DNA of 41,945 bases from Gemmatimonas sp. (lineage in GTDB: Bacteria > Gemmatimonadota > Gemmatimonadetes > Gemmatimonadales > Gemmatimonadaceae). The notes below the pieces were generated by a model. It saw only the letters and a list, made by a program, of their open reading frames with translations. It was not told the DNA's origin and did not search any database. The position numbers and the translations under genes are program-made. Every line of letters begins with the position of its first letter. Within the stretch, counting starts at the first letter, position 1. The DNA lies in NCBI GenBank assembly GCA_011390885.1, contig JAABRO010000025.1:1-41945 (forward strand). Direction: 5' to 3'. Positions 25,913 through 34,059 of this stretch are shown here, one piece after another.

Positions 25913-27241
25913 ATGACCGATCCGTTGCCGACCGCATCATCGCCACGCACTACGGCCGCGTTCGCCTTCCGCACCAGCCATCACGACGGCTCGGCGCGGC
26001 TTGGCGTCTTCGACACGCCGCACGGTCCGGTGGAGACGCCCGCCTTCATGCCGGTGGGCACGCACGGCGCGGTGCGCGGCCTCACGGTGCACGATGTGGC
26101 GCGCGCGGGCGGGCGCATGCTGCTGTCCAACGCGTACCACCTCTACCTGCGCCCCGGCGACGAGGCGGTGCGCGCGCTCGGCGGGCTGCACGCGTTCACG
26201 CGCTGGACCGGCCCCATGCTCACCGACTCGGGCGGCTTCCAGGTGTTCTCGCTGGCCAAGCTGCGCGCGGTGCGCGAGGAGGGGGTGGAGTTCCGCAGCC
26301 ACCTCGACGGCTCGCTGCACCAGTACACGCCCGAGGGGGTGATGCGCATCGAGCGCAACCTCGGCGCCGACGTGATCATGCAGCTCGACGAGCTCATCGC
26401 CGGTGGTGCCGACGTGGCCACGTCGCGCGCGGCGATGGAGCGCAGCCTGCGCTGGCTGGAGCGCTGTCGCGTGGAGTTCGAGCGACTCGACCGGGACGGA
26501 CGCGCGCCGGTGTCGGCGCTCGTGCACGCGTCGCTCGCGCCGGGCGCGCCGCACCTCGCCACGCACGACGTGGAGCGCGATCGGGTGGCCCCGCCGCAGG
26601 CGCTCTTCCCGATCGTGCAGGGGGGCACGCACGCGGTGCTGCGCCGCGAGTCCATGCGCGGCATTCGCGAGCGCGGCGACTGGGTGGGCACGGCGGTGGG
26701 CGGGCTGTCGGTGGGCGAGGCGAAGCCGGCCATGTACGACACCGTGGCGGTCTGCGATGCCGACCTGCCGCGCGAGGCGCCGCGCTACCTCATGGGCGTG
26801 GGCTTCCCCGACGACCTCGTGGAGTGCGTGGCGCGCGGCGTCGACCTGTTCGATTGCGTCGCGCCCTCGCGCATGGGGCGCGACGGCACCGCATTCACGC
26901 CCGACGGCAAGGTGCAGGTGCGACTCGGCGCGTTCCGCTTCGATCGCCGCCCGCTCGTGGAGGACTGCCCGTGCGAAGCGTGCACGCACTACGATCGCGC
27001 GTTTCTGCGGCACCTGTTCGTGTCGCACGAACCCCTCGGTCCGCGCCTGCTCGCCCTGCACAACGTGGCGTTCGTGCTCGAGCTCATGCGGCAGGCGCGC
27101 GAACAGCTGCGCGCCGGCACGTTCGCGTCGTGGCGTGCGGCGTGGCTGGCGCGGTATCGGGCGGGGGATCGCACGCCGCGCACCCACGACGACGGGCCGG
27201 TGCTGCACTCCGACGACACCGTTTCCGACTCCGACACCTGA
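25913..27241 (+). CDS. tgt: tRNA-guanine transglycosylase (queuine tRNA-ribosyltransferase)
   Basis: This 442-residue enzyme exchanges the wobble guanine of GUN-anticodon tRNAs for preQ1 in queuosine synthesis. Motifs are LTDSGGFQVFSL (acid/base Asp105), IMQLDEL, FPIVQGG, GGLSVGEAK, YLMGVGFP, and RGVDLFDCVAPSRMGRDG with the probable nucleophile Asp311. The zinc site is C352-x-C354-x2-C357-x25-H383. Bacterial Tgt is usually ~370-380 residues. The excess comes from an Ala/Pro/His-rich insertion at about 192-229, just before FPIVQGG, and a charged C-terminal extension ending in Asp/Ser/Thr repeats. No queA or preQ1 genes are in view. The longer open frame to 25514 covers the divergent plug gene and was rejected. 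Confidence 0.95.
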   Translation: MTDPLPTASSPRTTAAFAFRTSHHDGSARLGVFDTPHGPVETPAFMPVGTHGAVRGLTVHDVARAGGRMLLSNAYHLYLRPGDEAVRALGGLHAFTRWTGPMLTDSGGFQVFSLAKLRAVREEGVEFRSHLDGSLHQYTPEGVMRIERNLGADVIMQLDELIAGGADVATSRAAMERSLRWLERCRVEFERLDRDGRAPVSALVHASLAPGAPHLATHDVERDRVAPPQALFPIVQGGTHAVLRRESMRGIRERGDWVGTAVGGLSVGEAKPAMYDTVAVCDADLPREAPRYLMGVGFPDDLVECVARGVDLFDCVAPSRMGRDGTAFTPDGKVQVRLGAFRFDRRPLVEDCPCEACTHYDRAFLRHLFVSHEPLGPRLLALHNVAFVLELMRQAREQLRAGTFASWRAAWLARYRAGDRTPRTHDDGPVLHSDDTVSDSDT

Positions 27242-27245
27242 ACTC

Positions 27246-27881
27246 ATGACGCAACAGCTCTCGATCGACCTCTACTCCGACGTTGTCTGCCCGTGGTGCT
27301 GGGTGGGCAAGCGCCGGCTCGAACGGGTGCTGCGCGAACTGCCGGAGGTGACGGCCGAGATCCGTTGGCGTCCGTTCCGCTTGCGCCCCGACATGCCGCC
27401 CGCGGGTGAGGACTGGCGCGAGATCATCGAGACGAAGTTCGGCGGTGCCGAGCGTGCCGCGATGATGTTCGCGCGCGTGGCAGAGGCGGGGCGCACCGAG
27501 GGCATCGACTTCGCCTTCGATCGCATCACCCGATCGCCGAACACCATGAACGCGCACCGCCTCTTGCTCTGGGCGGGCGCGTCGGCGTGGCCGCTGGCGG
27601 AGGCGCTGCATGCCGCCTACTTCGTGGAGGGGCGTGACATCGGTGATCGCGACGTGCTCGTGACGGTCGCGGACGAAGCCGGACTCGACGCCGCGGCGGC
27701 GCGCGACATGCTCGACGGCGACGCGCACGCGGCCGAGGTCGTGGCGAGTCAGCGCGAGGCGTCGCGGCTCGGCGTGACGGGCGTGCCGTTCACCGTGCTC
27801 GCTGGGCGGCTGGGCGTGAGTGGTGCGCAGCCGCCGGAGGTGTTTCGCGAGGCGATCCGGCAGGCGCTCGCGAACGGCTGA
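27246..27881 (+). CDS. DsbA-family (FrnE-like) thiol oxidoreductase, CPWC
   Basis: A 211-residue cytoplasmic thioredoxin-fold protein with no signal peptide. The active site is CPWC (Cys15, Cys18) after SIDLYSDVV, and the cis-Pro loop is GVTGVPF. A helical insertion (about 60-160, with RSPNTMNAHRLLLWA) is typical of the FrnE/2-hydroxychromene-isomerase-like branch, whose members act in oxidative stress or polyketide-related redox chemistry. It starts 4 nt after the tgt stop, so the two are cotranscribed; a shared function is not evident. Confidence 0.92.
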   Translation: MTQQLSIDLYSDVVCPWCWVGKRRLERVLRELPEVTAEIRWRPFRLRPDMPPAGEDWREIIETKFGGAERAAMMFARVAEAGRTEGIDFAFDRITRSPNTMNAHRLLLWAGASAWPLAEALHAAYFVEGRDIGDRDVLVTVADEAGLDAAAARDMLDGDAHAAEVVASQREASRLGVTGVPFTVLAGRLGVSGAQPPEVFREAIRQALANG

Positions 27882-27893
27882 CGATCGCACCAC

Positions 27894-27913
27894 GCACACC
27901 GTGCGGGGTGTGC
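27894..27913. terminator. Short hairpin between convergent dsbA-like and patatin genes
   Basis: GCACACC (27894-27900) pairs with GGTGTGC (27907-27913) around a 6-nt loop, in the 83-bp gap between convergent genes. No U-tract follows. It is a weak bidirectional terminator candidate. Confidence 0.35.
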
Positions 27914-27964
27914 TCGGGTGCGGGGTCTGCGCGGTGTGCGACGATCAGGTCACGGGCGCGGCAC

Positions 27965-30094
27965 TCAGAACCACGGGCCGACGCGCAGGAACCACGTGTC
28001 GCCGCCCACCGTGTTGATGCCACGCGCCACCTGCACCGTCAGCACCCCGATGCGCGCGTCCACGCCAACGCGTGCACCGCCCAGCAACTCGCCGAACGGT
28101 GTACCCGCCCGCTTCGCGAGGAACGCGCCGTCGGTGCCGATCGCGCCGGCCCGCAGCTGCACGAGGGCACGCAGCGGGCCGTACGCGCGGCGTGTGAAGT
28201 CGACGCCGAGCATGGCTTCGTGCGCCCCGCGTCGTTCGGTGGTGCGCAGTCCGGGGAAGCCCGCGAATCCGCCGAGCGTGAACTGCTGCTGCAGCGGCGC
28301 GCGGCGTGACCAGCCCACGCGGGCGACCGGCGTGACGTCCACCGAGGCCAAGGTGTAGCTGCGCGTCAGCTCGACGTGCGCACGTTGGAAGCGGGTGTTC
28401 ACGTCGGCCTCGAACACGGCGTGCGGCGGCGAGCCGCGCCGATCCTGCGCCACGTGCACGCGCACTCCGGCAGCGCCCACCTCGGCATCCGCTCCGCGCC
28501 AGGCGCGCACGTACGGCAGGATCGCCACCGCGAATCCACGCTCGAGCGTGCGACCCACGCCGGCGGCGAACTCGAACTCACGCGTCGCGATCGGTGCCAC
28601 TTCTGCGCTGTCGGTGAAGATGCGTACATCCTCCCCGATCGTGCCGACCTGCGCCACCAGCGGCACCGCGCGCGCGAACGCGGGCACGCGGCGCCGCGCG
28701 CTCGCGCGCACCTCCTGCCGGTACTTGCCGAAATCCGCGATGACCGCGCCTTCCACCGCCGAGCCGAGCAGGGCGCGGTTGGCGTAGCCACCCCAGAGCC
28801 GGCCCCCGAGATCGTTGTCGTAGGCACCGCCCGTGAGGAACGCCTCGCGCGCCCCGAACACCGGCGCGATGCGAAACGCCACCGTGGAATCCGCGGCCGG
28901 TGCGCCAGGCGTCCGGGACACTGTCGCACTGCGCTGCGGCGTGAGCCAGATGGCGTGGTAGTCATCCGATTGTCCAATCGCGAGCAGTCGACGGCGCAGC
29001 GAGTCCTCGTGCACGGGGCGCTCCGACGCCAGGCCAAGTGCGACGCGCAAGGTGCGCGCCTCGACCGGGCGTACCCCCGGCACCACAACGTCGGTCACCT
29101 GGTCGGGAAGCGCCGCACGAGCAGTCGCGCGACCTCCGACGCCGCCGCCACGCCGCGTAACCACGCACCCGGCCTCGGCGAACATGGCGCGCGCCACCTC
29201 CATGCCGCCAGCGACGAGCGTGTCGATCGCCGCCGCCGAGAAGTCGAGCGGGTTCGACGTCGAGGTGCGGTTGCGGATGATGACGTCGCCCGGGCGGTAC
29301 TGCGTGGTGTCGTTCAGGAACAGGAAGTCGCTGAGCTGCAGCGCCACCTTGAACGGATCGCCCAGCAGCGCGTCGTCCACGGCCGCGGTGGGCAGCGTGG
29401 ACACGATCACCCGCTCGGCGCCCATCGCGCGCGCCGTGCCGATCGGGATGTTGTCCGACACGCCGCCGTCCATGAGCACCAGGTCGCCCACGCGACCGGG
29501 GCGGAAGATGAGCGGGATCGCGAACGACGCGCGCACCGCCTGCGCGAGGTCGCCCTTGTCGAGCACCACGGGCGAGCGCGTGGACAGCCGCGTGGCGATC
29601 ACGCGCAGCGGAATCGGGAGGCGGTCGAAGTCGCCGCGCGCGAGCAGGTTGCCGCGCAGCATGAGCGCCGACATCAGGGCATTCACCTCGGCCTCGCGCA
29701 CCGAACCCGTCTGCAGTGCCCAGCCGCTGCCGTCCCGTTCCCACACGGCCAGCGCCGGCAACCGACCGATCACGCCGGGCGCCTCCGGACTGTACGCGCG
29801 GATCACGTCGCTGATCGGCAGGGCACGCGCAATGGAATCGATCTCCGAACCCGTGTAGCCGCTGGCGTACATCGCGCCCATGATCGCACCGATCGACGAG
29901 CCCACGATCATGTCGGGCACGATGCCGAGCGAATCGAGCACCTTGAAGACGCCGATGTGCGCGAACCCCTTGGCACCGCCGCCCGAGAGCACGAGGCCGG
30001 TGACCTGCGGGGTGCACGCCTGCGCGCGTGCGGCGCGGGGCGCGGCGAGCAGGGTGAGCGCGAGCAGCGCGTGCAGCACTCGACGAAGCGTCAC
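27965..30094 (-). CDS. Patatin-like phospholipase fused to a BamA-type outer-membrane barrel (type Vd-like)
   Basis: A 709-residue protein. A signal peptide (about 1-25) leads into a patatin domain with oxyanion loop GGGAKG (38-43), nucleophile Ser67 in GSSIG and catalytic Asp209 in DGG, so the Ser-Asp dyad is complete. A POTRA-like linker follows (about 385-440), then a C-terminal barrel of ~270 residues with alternating hydrophobic strands, FGGFAGFPGLRTTERRG-type loop and a terminal Phe in RVGPWF, the usual sorting signal for the BAM complex. This is the arrangement of type Vd autotransporters (PlpD-like), which place a phospholipase A at or outside the outer membrane. The GTG start overlaps the DUF819 stop as GTGA. 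Confidence 0.88.
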   Translation of the reverse strand: MTLRRVLHALLALTLLAAPRAARAQACTPQVTGLVLSGGGAKGFAHIGVFKVLDSLGIVPDMIVGSSIGAIMGAMYASGYTGSEIDSIARALPISDVIRAYSPEAPGVIGRLPALAVWERDGSGWALQTGSVREAEVNALMSALMLRGNLLARGDFDRLPIPLRVIATRLSTRSPVVLDKGDLAQAVRASFAIPLIFRPGRVGDLVLMDGGVSDNIPIGTARAMGAERVIVSTLPTAAVDDALLGDPFKVALQLSDFLFLNDTTQYRPGDVIIRNRTSTSNPLDFSAAAIDTLVAGGMEVARAMFAEAGCVVTRRGGGVGGRATARAALPDQVTDVVVPGVRPVEARTLRVALGLASERPVHEDSLRRRLLAIGQSDDYHAIWLTPQRSATVSRTPGAPAADSTVAFRIAPVFGAREAFLTGGAYDNDLGGRLWGGYANRALLGSAVEGAVIADFGKYRQEVRASARRRVPAFARAVPLVAQVGTIGEDVRIFTDSAEVAPIATREFEFAAGVGRTLERGFAVAILPYVRAWRGADAEVGAAGVRVHVAQDRRGSPPHAVFEADVNTRFQRAHVELTRSYTLASVDVTPVARVGWSRRAPLQQQFTLGGFAGFPGLRTTERRGAHEAMLGVDFTRRAYGPLRALVQLRAGAIGTDGAFLAKRAGTPFGELLGGARVGVDARIGVLTVQVARGINTVGGDTWFLRVGPWF

Positions 30095-31251
30095 TGGGTG
30101 GTCGCTGCCACCCAGAACGCCAGGAAGTTGCCGGCCGCGTTGCCGAGCGACCCGATGAGCACGGCGGGCAGCACGAGATCGGCGCGGCCGAGACTGCGCG
30201 CGAGCGCGAGCGCCGAGGTGCCACCGCCCACGTTGGCCTGCGACGCGACCGCCGCGAGATCGGGTTCGAGGCGCATGAGGCGTGCCGCCACCACGGTGAC
30301 CGTGCCGTGCACGAGCACGACGATGCCGGCGAAGGCGAGCATGGCCACGCCCAGCTGTCCGAGCTCCGCGAGGGCGCGCAGGTCGCAGAAGGCGCCGATC
30401 ACGTTGAGGAACAGGTACACGGCGAACATGCCGAGCACGCGCGTGCCGCGCAGGCGCGCCACGACCGGGAGCTGGGCGAGCAGCAGCGCCACCGTGCTGA
30501 GCACGAGCATGAACGGAACCGCCAGGCCGCGCGCGGCGAGCCACTCGGCCAGCTCCATCGACACGAACACCGACCCGAGCCCGAGGGCGAGCACGAGCCC
30601 GAGATCGATGGGGTGCACCGCCTCGGTGTCCTCCTCGATGCCGAGCAGCGGTCCGTCGGCGCGACCTTCCGCGCGCGTGATGCCACGGAAGAGCGGTGCG
30701 AGCAGCCGCGGCATGAGCAGCGTGGCCGCCATCCACGCGGCCGTGATGATGTTGTCGGCCACGATGCTGCCCACGTACAGCGCACCCTCACGCACCACGC
30801 CGTACTCGAGCGCCACCGCGTTGAAGTTGATGCTGCCGCCGATGTACGTGCCCGTGAACATGCCGGCAATGGCGTGGTGCTGCGCACCGAACACGTCGGC
30901 GCCACCCACCAGGCGCACGGCGAGCAGCGCGCCGGCGGCGGTGCCGAACGCCCCCACGAGGAACAGCAGCACGAGCGGCAGGCCGGCGCGCAGCACGTGG
31001 CGCACGTTCACGCCGAGGATGAGCCAGAAGATCGCGAGCGGCGCGACGTACTCGAAGATGCCGTCGTACACCGGCACGGGCGCGTCCGCCGTGGAGCCGG
31101 CCGGAATCACGCCGAGGTTCGCGAGCACGGCGGTGAGCAGGATGCCGAGCAGGGCCGTGCCGGCGTGACGCGCGATGGTGCGGCGCACGAGCACCTCGGC
31201 GAGCACGACGACAAGCGCGAGGATGCCGAGGATGAAGAGCGGGTGCGTCAT
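30091..31251 (-). CDS. DUF819-family integral membrane protein
   Basis: A 386-residue polytopic protein with about ten to twelve hydrophobic segments. Characteristic motifs are GMFTGTYIGGSINFNAVAL in the first half and VASQANVGGGTSALALA in the second. They form an inverted-repeat-like pair, as seen in DUF819 (YjcL-type) proteins, a distant relative of anion transporters such as GltS. The substrate is unknown. The gene overlaps both neighbours by 4 nt (ATGA with the MscS gene before, GTGA with the patatin gene after), so the three should be expressed as a unit. Confidence 0.82.
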   Translation of the reverse strand: MTHPLFILGILALVVVLAEVLVRRTIARHAGTALLGILLTAVLANLGVIPAGSTADAPVPVYDGIFEYVAPLAIFWLILGVNVRHVLRAGLPLVLLFLVGAFGTAAGALLAVRLVGGADVFGAQHHAIAGMFTGTYIGGSINFNAVALEYGVVREGALYVGSIVADNIITAAWMAATLLMPRLLAPLFRGITRAEGRADGPLLGIEEDTEAVHPIDLGLVLALGLGSVFVSMELAEWLAARGLAVPFMLVLSTVALLLAQLPVVARLRGTRVLGMFAVYLFLNVIGAFCDLRALAELGQLGVAMLAFAGIVVLVHGTVTVVAARLMRLEPDLAAVASQANVGGGTSALALARSLGRADLVLPAVLIGSLGNAAGNFLAFWVAATTQ

Positions 31252-32675
31252 GGCGACCCGGCGGAGCCGGACGGCCGCGCAGTCGTCGGCGAGGCGGGTT
31301 TCGCGACCGTGGTGTCCAGCAGGTCGGCCTCGTCGGCCCGACGCCGATCGGCCTCGATCTGTTCATCGAGGGCGCGATCGACCGACACATCCGAGGCGGC
31401 GCGGGCCGGCGGCTCCCTGCGGGGCTGCTCAACGGGTGCCGAGTGCATCTCGACGAGAAACTCGGGCGACGGCATGGTGAGCCCGGATTGCTCCAGGTGC
31501 ATCTTCACCATGCGAATCGCCTCGCTGCGCACGCGCAGGTACTCGGTGCGATGCTGGTCGAGCCAGCCTGAAAAGCTCATCGTCACGGTGGAGTCGCCGA
31601 GTGCAGTCACCAGCGCCTGCGGAGGCGGTTCACGCAGCACGCCCTCCGTCGCCAGCAACGCGGCCACGCCCACCTCACGCGCACGCACGAGGTCGTCTCC
31701 GGTGCCGATGCCGGCCTCGAACTCGAAGCGGCGCAGCGGATTGCGGGTGAAGTTCACGAGCGGGCTGCGGAAGATCATGGCGTTGGGCAGGCGCACATGA
31801 TTGCCGTCGAGCGTCATGAGGATCGTTTCGCGCGGCGTGAGGCGCACCACCTTGCCCTCGAACGCGTCCACGCGGATCTGGTCGTTCTGCGAGAACGGTT
31901 GGCGCAGCGCGAGCAGCGTGCCGGCGAGATAGTTCTCGGCGATGTCCTTGAACGCGAGGCCCACGGCGAGGCCGGCGAGGCCGGCGGTGCCCACCACCGC
32001 GCCTACGAGGCCGGACGCCCCCAGCAGGTCGAGCGCGAGCACGAGCCCGAGCACCACGAGCAGCGCCTGGAGCGCGCGTCGGATGAGTCCCTGCAGGAAG
32101 GGGTTGCGCGCCTGCAGGAAGGAGGGGCCGCGCCAGCGCGCCAGCAGTGTGCCCGCGGCGACGGCGAGGGCCACGATGATGATGGCCACGACGAGCAGCG
32201 GCAGCTTGGCCACGGTGCCATACGTCAGCTCGCGCAAACGTGCCCAGGTGGGGCGCAGCTGTTCCTCGAGCGACGTGGACTCGCCGATGCGGTTGTCCAC
32301 GAATCGCACCTCGTCCATGGATGCGGCCAGTTCGGCCGCGCGCCGCCGCGCCTCGGGCTCGACGACGACGCCGTCAAGGCGCACCACGCCGGCATCGACC
32401 GCCACCGTGACGCGACTCAGCGACGGGATGCGGTCGAAGAGCGCCTGCAGCTCACTGCGCGTGCGCTCGTCGATGATGGCGCGCTGCGTGCTGACGGGCT
32501 CGGGGGTGTCGATCGGGATGACGGGGGCGACCGCCGGCGCGGTGGTGTCTGGCGCCAGCGTGTCCTGCGCGACGGTGTCGGACTTCGTGGCCGGCGGCTG
32601 CGCCGCCCAGACGCGCGCGGTGCTCGAGCCCGCGGCGAGGATCGCGAGGAAGGCGAGTGTCACGGAGCGTCGCAT
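31248..32675 (-). CDS. MscS-family mechanosensitive channel with N-terminal BON domain
   Basis: A 475-residue channel. A signal peptide (about 1-25) precedes a periplasmic BON domain (about 66-130: TRSELQALFDRIPSLSRVTV, RFVDNRI), then membrane helices and the MscS core: pore helix region GLVGAVVGTAGLAGLAVGLA, FKDIAENYLAG, and the beta-domain with VRLTPRETILMTLDGNHVRL and PNAMIFRSPLVNFTRNPLRR. The C-terminal tail is charged and probably disordered. BON domains bind phospholipid or other ligands, so the fusion may couple envelope sensing with gating (inference). A TACCTT box ends 5 nt before the ATG. The stop overlaps the DUF819 start as ATGA. Confidence 0.92.
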   Translation of the reverse strand: MRRSVTLAFLAILAAGSSTARVWAAQPPATKSDTVAQDTLAPDTTAPAVAPVIPIDTPEPVSTQRAIIDERTRSELQALFDRIPSLSRVTVAVDAGVVRLDGVVVEPEARRRAAELAASMDEVRFVDNRIGESTSLEEQLRPTWARLRELTYGTVAKLPLLVVAIIIVALAVAAGTLLARWRGPSFLQARNPFLQGLIRRALQALLVVLGLVLALDLLGASGLVGAVVGTAGLAGLAVGLAFKDIAENYLAGTLLALRQPFSQNDQIRVDAFEGKVVRLTPRETILMTLDGNHVRLPNAMIFRSPLVNFTRNPLRRFEFEAGIGTGDDLVRAREVGVAALLATEGVLREPPPQALVTALGDSTVTMSFSGWLDQHRTEYLRVRSEAIRMVKMHLEQSGLTMPSPEFLVEMHSAPVEQPRREPPARAASDVSVDRALDEQIEADRRRADEADLLDTTVAKPASPTTARPSGSAGSP

Positions 32676-32680
32676 ACCCG

Positions 32681-32686
32681 AAGGTA
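32681..32686 (-). promoter_or_regulatory. TACCTT box before the MscS gene start
   Basis: On the minus strand TACCTT is followed by 5 nt and the MscS ATG, matching the TANNNT spacing seen at tgt, the helicase gene and the 7-TM gene. It could drive MscS, DUF819 and patatin independently of the upstream GDPD gene. Confidence 0.35.
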
Positions 32687-32714
32687 CCGTCGCATGCGGC
32701 GAGGCGTGAGAGGC

Positions 32715-33836
32715 CTACTGCGGCACCACCCCCCGCACCACATCCGCCTGGTCCGTGAACACGCCATCCACACCCGCCTCGACGAACGCGCGCACCTCCG
32801 CCTGCACATCGCCGCTGAACCGCGGCCCCACGAAGCGCGGCTCGGCGCGAATCGTCCACACGTGCACCTTCAGCCCCGCTGCGTGCGCATCACGCACCAG
32901 CGTGGTCGCGCCATCCGCCTGAGCACCCGGCAACACCAGCCCCTTCTCCGGCCCGATGCCGTGCACGTACGCGGCCAGCGCGCGCAGCCCCGCGGGGGTG
33001 CGCAGCTCGGCGTAGGTGGGAATCGACGCATCGCGCGCGCGATCGGGCGGTGCCCCCTCGGCCATGAGCTGGATGAGCCGCACGCGCGTGCGCGTGGCCA
33101 GCGTGCGCAGGTTGCCCACCTCGAACGACTGGATGAACACCGGCGCGTCGGCACGATTCCACCCCACGCGGTCGAGCGACGCGAGCAGCGGCTCCTCGAG
33201 CGGCAGCCCGATGGCGCGGAAATGCGACGGATGCTTCGTCTCCGGGTACACGCCCACCACGCGACCGCGTGCGCGGCCGAGCGAGTCGGCGAGCGCGAGC
33301 ACCTCGTCGAAGGTGGGCACCAGGAACTGCCCGTCGTACGCCGTGCTCCGCAGCTGCGGCAGCCGCTCGCGCGCGCGCAGGGTGCGCAGCTCGGCGAGCG
33401 TGAAGTCCTCCGTGAACCAGCCGCTCACCGTGTCGCCGTCGATCACCTTCGTGGTGCGCCGCGCGGGAAACTTCACCGCCACGTCGGTGGTGCCCCCGAT
33501 CTCGTTCTCATGGCGCGCCACGAGCACGCCGTCCTTCGTGGACACGAGGTCGGGCTCGATGTAGTCGGCCCCCATCGCCACGGCCAGCGCGTAGCTCTCG
33601 AGCGTGTGCTCGGGGCGGTAGCCGCTGGCGCCACGGTGCGCGATGACGAGGAACGGCGGATCGGCGACGACGACGGGGGAGGTCACGGCAGGCGGGACGG
33701 GGCGGACGCAGGCCGCGAAGAGCACCGGGGCAACCCCGGCGCCCGCCGCGGCGACCAACAACGGGACGAGCCGCGCACGGGGGCGCCGGCCGGTGGCACG
33801 CAACTTCACGATCGTCGGGTGCAACAGTCGGAACAT
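32715..33836 (-). CDS. glpQ: Glycerophosphodiester phosphodiesterase lipoprotein
   Basis: A 373-residue GDPD enzyme that would cut glycerophosphodiesters to glycerol-3-phosphate and an alcohol. Catalytic segments are IAHRGASGYRPEHTLESY (His67, Arg68, Glu76), ADYIEPDLVSTKDGVLVARH (metal ligands Glu94 and Asp96, catalytic His109), and later FIQSFE and KVHVWTI. The C-terminus GVDGVFTDQADVV completes the TIM barrel. A Cys43 in LFAAC after a hydrophobic stretch suggests a lipoprotein, though Phe at -3 is not ideal. ATG 33836 lacks a clear ribosome-binding site; a later GTG (IVKLRATG) is an alternative start. MscS follows after 39 nt, so this gene may head a four-gene envelope unit. Confidence 0.88.
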   Translation of the reverse strand: MFRLLHPTIVKLRATGRRPRARLVPLLVAAAGAGVAPVLFAACVRPVPPAVTSPVVVADPPFLVIAHRGASGYRPEHTLESYALAVAMGADYIEPDLVSTKDGVLVARHENEIGGTTDVAVKFPARRTTKVIDGDTVSGWFTEDFTLAELRTLRARERLPQLRSTAYDGQFLVPTFDEVLALADSLGRARGRVVGVYPETKHPSHFRAIGLPLEEPLLASLDRVGWNRADAPVFIQSFEVGNLRTLATRTRVRLIQLMAEGAPPDRARDASIPTYAELRTPAGLRALAAYVHGIGPEKGLVLPGAQADGATTLVRDAHAAGLKVHVWTIRAEPRFVGPRFSGDVQAEVRAFVEAGVDGVFTDQADVVRGVVPQ

Positions 33837-33861
33837 GAAGGGTGACGCGGAATGGGACGAG

Positions 33862-33929
33862 GGGGAGGCGCCGCGGGCGGGCCTGCCGCCGCGGCGCCGA
33901 GGACGCCTCGCGCACGCTAGCGCCTCCCC
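33862..33929. repeat. Overlapping inverted repeats in the GDPD/kinase divergent region
   Basis: GGCGCCGCGG (33867-33876) pairs perfectly with CCGCGGCGCC (33889-33898). GGGGAGGCGC (33862-33871) pairs perfectly with GCGCCTCCCC (33920-33929). The two 5' arms share five bases, so the full stems exclude each other. They lie in the 223-bp divergent gap, which holds no gene. Extreme GC content makes chance pairing possible. Confidence 0.4.
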
Positions 33930-34059
33930 GGCGCAACCGCCCAGACGCGCCGCCAGTTCGTGACGCCGTTGCGACGCACGGTCCACCCGGCGAACCTTCA
34001 GTGTCCGGTTCGTCCCACCTCCGGCCCGCCCGTCCCTCGCCCGCCTCCGTCCCGGCCCC

